From positions 1 through 31,094 of IMG/VR virus record IMGVR_UViG_3300037488_001120: 31,094 nt of DNA. One strand, written 5' to 3'. The stretch's first letter is position 1; every line of letters starts with the position of its first letter. Below are positions 1 through 9,900 of the stretch, in pieces. The translations under genes and the position numbers were made by a program. This DNA is from a virus. A model generated the notes under the pieces. It had not been told where the DNA came from. It saw nothing but the letters and a program-made list of their open reading frames with translations, and did not search any database.

Positions 1-223
1 GGCCAGCCAATGGAATTTGCCCAGTCATTCCAGTCACTCCACCTGCGGGCGGTGGCGGTGGCGGTGGCACCAATAAATGCCCCGACGGGTCAGATAGGCC
101 AGCCAATGGAATTTGCCCAGTCATTCCAGTCACTCCACCTGCGGGCGGTGGCGGTGGCGGTGGCACCAATAAATGCCCCGACGGGTCAGATAGGCCAGCC
201 AATGGAATTTGCCCAGTCATTCC
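1..223 (+). repeat. 96-bp in-frame tandem repeat, 2.3 copies, runs off the window edge
   Basis: Copies begin at 1, 97 and 193. The first two are identical at every base and the third breaks off after 223. The period is 32 codons, so copy number can change without shifting the frame. Complete identity, including silent positions, points to recent expansion. More copies may lie upstream. Confidence 0.95.
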
Positions 224-1349
224 GTCAACCTGCCCAGCAGGTCAAGAGAAGGTCAATGGCACATGTGTTGCCAGATGTTCAGCAGGCCAAGAGCGTAATG
301 CCCAAGGCGTCTGCGTCGTTCCACCAGTCAATCCTCCCCCCGGCACTACCACCATCGACCCCACCTTAATCCTCCCCATCCCTTCAAACCCTTTCACCAT
401 GTCAACTATAACAGCAGACCAACGGGATTTACCCGGCGAACTCGGCAGAACCGCTGACGCATTCAAACTCCGGCGCAACGCATTGAGGGATGTGTACGGA
501 GACGCCCTTGGGGACTACACCGATGCCGACATGGACGCCTACGAGAGGATCTCGGGGCGGATGCGTGGCACGAATGTCGCCAACACCGAGGCTGCCAGTG
601 CCCAGACCATCGCAGCCAACAGAGCGTTGCGGGATGCCAATCTGGCCGACGTGAACCGGCTGGGTGGCGCGGCACTACTCAACCGCCAGACCCTCAACTC
701 CCAGCTTTACGGCAACCTCAACCAGTACAGCAAGGAGGCTTCCTCCGCACTCGGTCGGGACATGGATGCCCTCCGTCTGGCAGAGGCCAAGCAGCTCTCG
801 CCAGAGGACATTCGCAATTCCCAGCAGGCGGCCCGTGAGGCGTGGTCTGCCCGTGGTCTGGTGAATAGCCGTGGTGCGGTGGGTGCGGAGATCCTCAACC
901 GCGACTCTCTGGCCCGTCAACGGGAGGCCGAGGCCCGGGCCAAGGTGCAACAGAGCTATGGCAATCTCCAACAGGCGACCGCCATGGAGATGGCCAACGT
1001 CTTTGACCCTCAGGCTGCCATACTGGGGGGCCAGTACGGCATGCAGACCCAGAACTACGGCACCAATGCGGCACTCTACGGCCAAGCGGCTAACCAAATG
1101 GCAGGCTCGCAGGACTATGTGCGGAAGGTCTTCAACCCCATGGGCGAATACCCCAACAACGTCTACGACTTCAACGCCAACGCGACAACGGCGGCCAGAA
1201 TTGCAGCGGCCAACAACGAGGCTGCTGTCGCGGCGGCAAAAGAGGCTGGCATGTACGGCCTTGCTGGGACAGCTCTTAAAAGCGGCTGGGTCCAAGACGC
1301 AGCAACAGGCACATGGAAATTCTTAAGAAGCGCACTTGGCGGATCATAA
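1..1349 (+). CDS. Cys-rich, Gly-repeat virion-type protein (5' partial)
   Basis: The frame with codons beginning at base 3 is open from the window edge to the TGA... stop ending at 1349, giving 448 residues with the N-terminus missing. Residues 1 to about 75 are two identical 32-residue repeats plus a part copy; each has a run of seven Gly and Cys-Pro motifs (CPDG, GICP). A Cys-rich stretch follows (CPAGQ..VNGTC, CSAGQ..AQGVC), then a Pro-rich linker, then about 315 Ala/Gln/Asn-rich helical residues. The C-terminal part resembles internal virion or tail-associated proteins of podoviruses; this is a resemblance from memory, not a search. The ATG at 399 lies in the same frame and could be an internal start, since its C-rich leader looks like those of the next genes. 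No in-frame stop separates it from the Cys-rich part, so one protein is the simplest reading. Confidence 0.75.
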   Translation, partial: PANGICPVIPVTPPAGGGGGGGTNKCPDGSDRPANGICPVIPVTPPAGGGGGGGTNKCPDGSDRPANGICPVIPSTCPAGQEKVNGTCVARCSAGQERNAQGVCVVPPVNPPPGTTTIDPTLILPIPSNPFTMSTITADQRDLPGELGRTADAFKLRRNALRDVYGDALGDYTDADMDAYERISGRMRGTNVANTEAASAQTIAANRALRDANLADVNRLGGAALLNRQTLNSQLYGNLNQYSKEASSALGRDMDALRLAEAKQLSPEDIRNSQQAAREAWSARGLVNSRGAVGAEILNRDSLARQREAEARAKVQQSYGNLQQATAMEMANVFDPQAAILGGQYGMQTQNYGTNAALYGQAANQMAGSQDYVRKVFNPMGEYPNNVYDFNANATTAARIAAANNEAAVAAAKEAGMYGLAGTALKSGWVQDAATGTWKFLRSALGGS

Positions 1350-1367
1350 CCCTCAACCACTATTACC

Positions 1368-2477
1368 ATGACACCACAAGAAGAAATCCAAGTTCGACAG
1401 ATGATAGCCAATCAAATGTCGGCCCCACGTCAGCCCATGTTTCGCGCCCAGATGCCCGACATGGACCCCACCCCGCGCATGACAATATCCACCCCCGAAG
1501 CGGAGCGAGATGAGTACCTTCGCCAACGGCAGGCTCTTGAAAATGCCGCACGTTTTAGTGGGCTCCTCGGCAACACCCCCAACCCATACGCAAGGGGCCT
1601 TCGTCCGCCAACGGACGCGGAGCGTGCGCGTCTTGACGCCAATTCTCAGGTGAATCCAGAGATGCCGCTGAACGATCTCGCCCGCGCTCGCCTAGAAGCT
1701 GAACGCCCCTTCAATCCCGGCAGCACTACTCTCTACACCCCCGATAACCCCAACTACTACACCGGAGGCACCCCCCTCCGCCCACCCGAGACGATGGAAG
1801 AAGCCCGCGCTCGCGCTCGCCTAGAAGCTGAACGTCCCTTCAATCCCGACGACGTATACGCCAGCTTCTCACCCAACACACGCTACAACCCCGACGGCAC
1901 TCCCCTCCCACCCATAGGCGGTGAAATGGCCGCCGATCCCGAACCCGAAGAATACGACGGCTTCGTCGACAGCGGTACCGGTAAACGCGGCTTCATGGGG
2001 GACAAGTACATGCCCACCCCCATGGACACCTCGGTCGCCATGGCCCAAGCCGCACCACCCGTAGCCAACACGGCCTACAACGCCCCGCCCGTAGCCAGCA
2101 CGGCCTACATGCCACCGCCCACCGCTGCACCGGTCAACACGGCCTACATGCCCCCGCCCACCGACGCACCGGTCAACACGGCGTACATGCCATCGCGCAG
2201 AACCGTGCCGGTCGACACGACCTACAGGCCACCCGCATCAGCCAACACGACCTACATGCCATCGCCCTCCCCGAGCTACGGCATGTCCACTACACCGACC
2301 TACAACATGTCTACCAGTACCACTCCGACCTACGGCACGTCCAACGGAGGGCAGATGAGGGAACCTAGCTTCTCGCCTAATCAGGCTGGCAAATACAAAG
2401 TCGATGGTCCACGACTTAGGAATACCGGTGGGCTGTTTAACGATCTCAACGCCTTCTTCGGTCGTCCACAAACCTAA
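1368..2477 (+). CDS. Pro/Tyr-rich repeat protein, probably virion-associated
   Basis: A protein of 369 residues that I do not recognise as a named family. The middle holds two copies of a module beginning ARARLEAERPFNP and ending in a GTPL.PP motif (around 1684-1780 and 1810-1910). Residues of roughly 225-300 are tandem Pro/Tyr repeats built on NTAYMPPPT and APVNTAYMP. The C-terminal 45 residues look more ordered. No membrane segment is seen. It lies 18 bases after the preceding gene and 6 bases before the next, between virion-type genes, so a structural or scaffold-like role is inferred from position. The start has no Shine-Dalgarno sequence but a C-rich leader ending in ACCATG, as do its neighbours. 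Confidence 0.72.
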   Translation: MTPQEEIQVRQMIANQMSAPRQPMFRAQMPDMDPTPRMTISTPEAERDEYLRQRQALENAARFSGLLGNTPNPYARGLRPPTDAERARLDANSQVNPEMPLNDLARARLEAERPFNPGSTTLYTPDNPNYYTGGTPLRPPETMEEARARARLEAERPFNPDDVYASFSPNTRYNPDGTPLPPIGGEMAADPEPEEYDGFVDSGTGKRGFMGDKYMPTPMDTSVAMAQAAPPVANTAYNAPPVASTAYMPPPTAAPVNTAYMPPPTDAPVNTAYMPSRRTVPVDTTYRPPASANTTYMPSPSPSYGMSTTPTYNMSTSTTPTYGTSNGGQMREPSFSPNQAGKYKVDGPRLRNTGGLFNDLNAFFGRPQT

Positions 2478-2483
2478 ACCACC

Positions 2484-3914
2484 ATGGCCTACAATCCCGG
2501 CGTATCCGATATTAGCGGACAGCTTCGTGCCCAAGGCATGACCAGAGGCATGAACAGCCTGCTCGAAGGCTTTGACGTCGGGATCAAGACGTATCAGCAG
2601 AACAAGCACATTGCCGATACCTCCATTGCCGATTTCGGTGCGGCAGTGTCCAACAGCGATGAGTTGAAGGCGTTGCTCACCGACGAGGAGCAACGGTCGA
2701 AACTGCCTTCCGACGTGGTCAAAGCCTACCTCAAGCTCAACAAGGAAGGCAGTCTGGGTGTGCGGGAGGCATCGCTGCTCGGGGGATTTGCCCGCAGCTT
2801 CCTAGAGAGCGCGAAAGCCAAGCAGCAGCAGGCGTATCAGGCCAAGATGATGCAGAATGTAGACCAGCAGATTGCAGCGTCCCAGCAAGCGGGCATCATC
2901 GCACAGGCACAGAATGCTCGCGATCAAGCGGCTGCCAACCGAATCGAAGGACAGTCCGCCAGAAACCTCAAAGCAGTCCAAGACTTGCAGAGCATCGTGA
3001 ATACCGCAGATACTCTCGGTGCGGGGTATCCTATTAAGTTTCCCGCCCGTCCAGTGCCGGGGCCTGCTTCGGTCGGCAGTTACAGAGATGCACTCGGCAC
3101 TGCCCCACTCTCAGCCCCACCCCCAGCCCGACCTGAAGACCCGTTCAGACCCTACGTCGCCCCCCAGATCCCCCAAGTCCCCAACAGTCCGTTACGCTCG
3201 GGCACCACGACTCCTACACCAAACGTCAACGTTTTGGAGGACTTCCGAAACAAGCGGGACTATGTTCCCGTGGCTGGCAACATGGGAGGGGCTGGCGTGT
3301 TGACGGTCCAAGCGGCAGACCGGTTTAAACGTAGGGCCGCAGATCTTGAGGGTACCAGTTTGGAGCAAATGATTAGAGCGGGTATCACCCCGACGGACGA
3401 TATGATAGGCAATTCCGTTTTGAAGGACTCGGCGAATCAGATCGCTGCTGCTAAGGCGGCCAATGCAGCCGAGAATCAGAGGGTTAGAAACGAACTTCAA
3501 GGTGTCTTGCTGGAAATACGAGCGGCCAAGCTTGGCTCTGATCCTAGTCCAGTTGTAGCGAGCATGCGGCGCGCTTACGACGAGGGAATAATCACTAGAG
3601 ATGAGCAAGTTAAATACATTAAGGACTTCTTTATCAAAGCTGGTACTCCACCGGAAAGCCAAGCAGCGGCATTTGAGAGATTGCTGACTGATAAGGCCGC
3701 AGCCGCCGCAGCCGGGAAGCCAAAGACTGAAGCTGCTTCCACGCAAACGCCCAAGACTGAAGCTGCTTCCACGCTCAAGCCTGTCGGCTCTTCAGAGGTC
3801 GAGAGACGCAGGATTCCGCTTGGTTCGGAGTTCATGACTAATGAGACCCCGCCTCGGCTGATGTACAAAGACAAGAATGGCAATTTTGGCTTCGGTCCTC
3901 TCCCAACTAAATAA
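2484..3914 (+). CDS. Ala/Gln-rich helical protein, putative internal virion protein
   Basis: A 476-residue protein. Residues 1-180 are helical and rich in Ala and Gln (for example AKAKQQQAYQAKMMQ). A Pro-rich linker spans about 185-260, a second helical region about 265-405, and then comes a short tandem repeat (KTEAAST.TP, two to three copies near 3721-3780) and a C-terminal tail with an NGNFGFGPLP motif. No enzyme motif is visible. Size, composition and the place directly upstream of the giant ejection-type protein fit an internal core or tail-tube protein of a podovirus; this is inference. The start lies 6 bases after the previous stop in the context ACCACCATGG, with no Shine-Dalgarno sequence. 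Confidence 0.72.
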   Translation: MAYNPGVSDISGQLRAQGMTRGMNSLLEGFDVGIKTYQQNKHIADTSIADFGAAVSNSDELKALLTDEEQRSKLPSDVVKAYLKLNKEGSLGVREASLLGGFARSFLESAKAKQQQAYQAKMMQNVDQQIAASQQAGIIAQAQNARDQAAANRIEGQSARNLKAVQDLQSIVNTADTLGAGYPIKFPARPVPGPASVGSYRDALGTAPLSAPPPARPEDPFRPYVAPQIPQVPNSPLRSGTTTPTPNVNVLEDFRNKRDYVPVAGNMGGAGVLTVQAADRFKRRAADLEGTSLEQMIRAGITPTDDMIGNSVLKDSANQIAAAKAANAAENQRVRNELQGVLLEIRAAKLGSDPSPVVASMRRAYDEGIITRDEQVKYIKDFFIKAGTPPESQAAAFERLLTDKAAAAAAGKPKTEAASTQTPKTEAASTLKPVGSSEVERRRIPLGSEFMTNETPPRLMYKDKNGNFGFGPLPTK

Positions 3915-3922
3915 CCCTCTCC

Positions 3923-6900
3923 ATGGCCGTCCAAGACCCATACCTCGTTCCGTTGAAAGATCCGACGCGGACGGATCTATCCAAAGAGGAACAGGCTGCG
4001 TTGGAAGCTTCGGACCCATATCTCACACCGCTCAAGGACCCAAAGCGGACGGAGCTGTCCGACGAAGAGCAGGCCAAGCTGACCGAGAGGGGCATTGAGA
4101 AGCTCCGAAAGCAGGGCTTCCCTGAAGCAGTCCTGTGGTCTCTCCATGCCCCCGGCGGGAGTTGGACGGACTTGGGTGTCAATGTGGGTGTGCCCATGGC
4201 TGGCAGTATTGGTGGCGGAGTACTTGGTGGACTCGCTGCTGCCCCTACTGGGCTGGGTGCAATCGCCGGAGCCGGTATAGGAGCGAAGGCCGGAGGTGCC
4301 ACGGGCGGCGGACTAGCGGACTATTGGACTCAACTGCGGGAATACGCCCGCGAGGGTGGAGGGGACAAAGACTTTGAGTTGAAGAAGGGTCGGTTCGGAG
4401 CGTCCACAATCCTTGGTGGCATTGTGCCTGCTTCGCCCAAGATGTTAAGGCCGGTCGCTGATCTCCCAAGCCGTACCGTACTGAAGAATATCCCCAACCC
4501 CAATGCTGCCCGAGACGTCCTTGGACCGGGGCTTCAAAGGACCCTAGCGGAAAAACTCCCCGGCGAGTTTGCGCAGGATGCAGCGAACTATGCAATGACC
4601 CGTGGTGCTCAAGGCGCAGTAATGGCAGCCGGGGCCAACGTGGCAGAACAGGTAATAGATCGCCCCGCAAACGAGGACTTCAGCTTTAAGGAATTGGGAC
4701 GTGCAGCCGCATTTGGCACACTGGCTGGTGGGGCTTTCGGAGTACTAGAAAAATCTGCTCCACAAGTTTGGGCCAAGATCCGAGGCAAGACTCCGGAGGA
4801 AGCTGTGGCTGTTTTGAAGGCGGAGCCGAGGAGCCCACTCATCGACGACGCCCTTGCAGCAGCCGAAAAACTTGAGAAGCCAGCTGTCGTCACCGTAAAA
4901 CCAGCCGCGCAAGTGGATCTGGAGAACGCCATGGCCGCTCAACGGTCTGCGGAGATCTTGGAGCAGAACATGCCTCCACAGCCTGTCTTACCTCCCGGCG
5001 GAGGTATGGAAGCGCAGAAGTATCCTGCTGGACCATCCAATGTTGGACTAGCCCGCGCCGAAGAATTTGGGCCAGTCATCGCTGAATCTGAAGAAGCACT
5101 ACGCCGTCAGGCTTCCCCCATTGGGGGTCGCAACGCTGAGTTCTCCGCACAGGCGTTTGAAGACCAAGCTGCCGTCCAGTCGGTGGCTCAAGGTGACTTG
5201 GAGCGGGCGATTGCTGCACGTCAGGGTGCAGCTCCCGAGCAGATCCCCGACCCTGCCCGCGTGCAGGCAGAGGCTTTCGCCCGTGAGCTTCCACCCGTCG
5301 AGCCACCATCCAACATAGAGCTGTCTGCGCAAGCGCAGCAGATGCAAGATGCCGACGGCTGGGCGGATGGCGTCATCCGGCGTGCCTTCAAAGGTGGCCG
5401 AGTCAGCTCAAATGCTTTCCTCGATCCAGAATTGGCTGCGGCTGTTGCAGTCAAAGGTGCCCAGCTGCTGGCCAAGGGGGTCAAGGACTACGACAACTGG
5501 GGCGGACTCATGTCCAAGGAGTTTGGCGAAGCCGTCAGGCCGCATCTGAAAGACCTGTGGGCCAAGTCCACCTCCGCGTCGGTGATGAAGACGCCGGAAG
5601 AATTTCTTCGCGCCTCCGTGGGAGACTCGGCGGGAAATTTACGGATGAAACTCGGGAAACGTCCCGGCACCGGCACCGCGAAAAATGCGCTTGTCGAGTT
5701 TGAAGATTTGCAGGGAAGGCCGATTGCGGTGGGTGCGGATAAGAATTTCGGCGGCAAACCGTTCGGGACATGGGCTTCCGAAACTGAGAAGTGGTTGAAC
5801 GACTCTGAGATCTCCACGTTCAGGAATTGGTATAATGAGTTGAATTCCAAATTCGTCTCCGAATTTGGCGAAGAGCGAGCCCCCACCATGATGATGGCTT
5901 GGCTTGCAGCGCAGCAGAATGTCAGCCCCGGAGGTGCGCTCGGCAATGTCTTCAAGGTGGAGGATCGCCTTGCTGGGATCGGCGTGGGCAAGAAGGGGGG
6001 ATTGGCTGACAAGAAAATTGAGGGCGTGCTCACTCAACAGGTGCAGAGCAAGGGGTTTGGGGCCAAACTCACCGACTTCGTGGACGCTGGTTTCATGCGG
6101 CGCGTGCGCTCATATATGGGCGGAGATGCCCGAGGTGGCGAACCTTTCGTAGCCGACGTCCACACTGGACGCGACTCTGGTCACGTCGATCACCAGACCC
6201 TTTCCCGCCTGAAGGATAAGGCCGACGAGGGTAACCTCTTTATCGCGGGCAATCCAGTCACGATAAAGGTTACCAAGACAAAAACGCTTCAACAGGGCAA
6301 GGAAATCTCTCAGGTCCCGACGCGAGTTTGGGTGACGGCAGAAGGCATGAAGCCATTCGGGCTTAACATCGACCAGACGAGCAGTCCTTCCGGCCCGCGT
6401 TACGAAGGGATTTCGGAATGGGGCAATGCCCTTACGAGGGACCTCAACGAGAAGCAGTGGAAGGGCGGCAACTGGACTCCTTCTGAGGTGCAGGCTGTCG
6501 GGTGGATGCGTATCTTGCGCCAGTACGGTCTCCCCGAGGAAAGCGTTGCAACCGCACTCGCGAAAAATACTGGGCGCGTCTACGCCGAGGTCAACTACAG
6601 CTTGGGTGCTGCGCTTCGGAATACCCTGCCGTCCTTTGGCCAACTCCCCTACGATACTCAGCAAGCGATCACAAAGGAAGTGCTTGAGCAAGCAGTGCCG
6701 ATGATTGCGGCCAAGATCGGCGGCTCTTTGCGAGTGCGGAGTATTTCCATGGGGGACGGCATGTTTGGCGGCCCAAAAGCACCCTCGGCTGCCGTAGAGG
6801 TTTCAGGAAGTACCGAAGCTATTGACCTCTTCACAGTCGCTCTGGCCCATGCCTCCGAGCAAGCAACCACGATGTCTGTTACGTTCGGCCTCGGCGGCAA

Positions 6901-9900
6901 AAACTCGCGATCTGTCCGTTTCAAGAAGGTTGACGGCTCCAAGTTCACCGGTGACGAAATCACTTCCCTAATCGACGACGCTAAACTCGGAGGATTTTCG
7001 GTGCATCAGCTCCCCGGAGGAACCGAGGCACTCATCACTGATGCAGGTGAGAATTTTAAGCCCAAAGCATTCTCCGAGAAAAAGGCGCAGCGGGTCTTCG
7101 ATCAAATCACCACTTGGGCCGACGTCCGCAAGGTCGACATTGACATCGACATCCCTACAACCAGAGTTACCGCGTATGAAAACGACTGGTCCAGTCATCC
7201 GAAAGGGCAAACATACCTTGAGATTCTTAACCGACGAGGAATCGGCTCAAAAGTATCCGACCTCGATGGTCTTCGTGGGGAGTACCGCACGCTCCTCGAA
7301 CAAAGCTTCGACCGCTACGCTCCCGGCGTCAGACAAGGACGAGGAGGAGTTCTATCGTCGCCCTCGGGGGTGGACGCTGGAACAGGCGCGAAAACTAGCA
7401 GCCGCCAACCCAACGAAGCGGTAAGGAGAATTGCCGACGACTATAACGCTCAGTCGGGTCAGGGTCCGATTGAGCATGGTCACTATGTCCCTCTAAGCGA
7501 GAGTCTGGCCCAGAGGATCGCCAAAGCATACGACGAGATGCCGGAAGTTAGTCGGTCTCCCGAGACCATAAAGGCGTATGAAGCTCTCGCAAAAGAGGTG
7601 GGAGACCAGTGGGATTTCGCTGTTAAAAACCTCGGCATTACGTTTGAGCCGTGGATTAAAGAGGGTCAGCCTTACGCCAACTCCCGCGAGATGGTAGCGG
7701 ACGTTCGCAACAACAAGCACCTTTACTTCTTCCAAGGCGGAGACCCGCATCCGTTTCTGGGCAAAGTAGACCCTAAAACTGGTTTCAACTCTAACGACAA
7801 ACTGCGTGCAGTTCACGACCTGTTTGGGCACGCTGCCGAAGACTATCAGTTCGGCCCGCGTGGCGAAGAGAACGCTTGGATCAAGCACAGTCAGATGTTC
7901 AGTCCCGAAGCTCAACGAGCTTTGTCTACTGAGACCCGTGGTCCAAACTCGTGGGTCAATTTTGGAGCCCAGAACTACGAGAACGGAGTCAACAAGAACA
8001 TCCCTGCCAAAGACCGTCCGTTCGCGGCTCAGAAGATGGCGTTGTTGCCCAAGGAGCTTACCGACTGGCGTTCTGCGCTCGGCAAACCTAACCCCAACAT
8101 CGCAGGATTCGCCTACAACCCACTCTTAACGAACCTTGGTGGTGCGGCGGGTGGGTTTGCCTATGGCTTTGGCGAAGACCCTAAAGCCTCCCCAGAAGAT
8201 CGCCTGATAAATGCACTGAAATTCGCAGCGGTTGGAGGGCTGGCACCGTCAGTAGCCCGTCGAGCAATTTCGGCTTTTGCCACAAGACCTAAGACGCCCA
8301 TTGGCCCAAGGTCGGCGCAGACCATCACATTGGAAGGTCAGAAGAAGATGTTCGAGCACGCTCCCGACGCCGTCACAACGGCTGAAGTCATCAAACGATT
8401 CCCGGGCAAGGTCATCTCAGAATTTCAGAACGCTCTTCACGAAATTACGCGAGTAGAAGAGAAACTCCGTGGTTCTCGGCCCGACCTCCCCATGGGCGAC
8501 CGCTTCAGTCTGATCGCGGGAGCAGCAGGCAAAGCTGAAGCAGCGTTTGAGCCACTCCTGAAGCTCCGCAACGACCTCCTGAAAGACATGGAGCCAGCGG
8601 ATCTGAACGTCTACCTGTTCAACAAGCGGACTATCGACCGGCTCACCACCCAAGCCAAGAACGAGGCCGCTGGTTTGGACAAGCCTTCCCGCGAAGTACT
8701 GGACTACGAGATCGCGGATGCGCAACGGCTGTTGCGGGATCAGGAAACTCAACTCGGACCCGATAAGTGGTCAAGATTGGAGGCTTTCTCCGATGCGTAT
8801 CAGAAAGATGCGGACGATAACCTGCGTCTGGTACTGGCATCGGGCCTGATGAACCAGAAGCAGTACGACCAGATCAAGGCCGACAACGGGTTCTACGCAC
8901 CGTTCAAAGTGATGAAGCACTTGTACGGTCGCGAAGGTATGGAAGGAGTGAATACGTCCACTTCAATGGGGTCTTCGACCCCGTTCACCAAAGCTGTGTC
9001 GGGGGTAACGGACCAAGAGCTGAAGCTGGGGGATATGATGATCGCGGCGGCAGAGAACAAACTCCGAGCACAGGTGTTGGCGGAGAAGAACATGATGATG
9101 GCGGACTTCGCCGGTCTGGTTCCGCTCGATACCAATGGGGCTTTCATCCGCAGGCTTGCCCCCAACGCCAAGGTTCCCGACGGATGGGAGAAGGTGTCGT
9201 ATGCCAAAGACGGACTCGTCCAAAATCTGGCAGTCACTCCGGAGATCGCGAAATCCCTCAAGGGGCTGAACCCTGCCCAGTTGGGGGTGTACACCGGGGC
9301 ACTCAAGACGTTGTCCACTGGATTGAGGGTGGGCGCGACGACAGCTCTCGTTGCATTCCAGACGTTCAACCATCTCCGAGATCAATTCCGGATGACCGTC
9401 ATGTCAAAGGCGGGGGTGCGTAGCGTAGACGACCTCGTCCAATTCCCGTTGGACTATTTGGAGGGATTGGGGTCGTCGTTGCTGAGGCCGTTTGGATACA
9501 ATACCAGCCTGACGAAGGAATACTTGGCGAGCGGGTCCGCTGGGGCTACCATGTCTTCCAATCTCAGGGACAATCCCTACATGAGAGCTGCCCAAGCAGG
9601 CAATCACGCTCCTATGGCTCGCCTCTTGGGGATTCCGGTGGAGTCAATCATCGACACTGCGGCCAAGATCGGCAACGTCTTGGAAGAAACCACCAAGATG
9701 ACGGGCTACCGCCGCGTGGCTCGGTCGGAGAACCTGAAAAACCTGACGGGTCAGGCCCAGAAGGAAGCACTGGAGCGCATTGCCTACGAAGTCCGAAACT
9801 ACGTCGGCAGTCCGGACTTCGCCAAGGCGGGCAACATCGGTCGCGAACTGAACGCGATCTTCATGTTCTACAACGCCCGTCTCCAAGGTCAGACCGCAGA

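Noticed and set aside
10-369. A 119-codon open frame with AVAVAVAP repeats at the left edge
   Set aside because: It is a shadow of the 96-bp repeat. The frame starting at base 3 is also open, continues into the gene ending at 1349 and has Cys-rich protein-like motifs.
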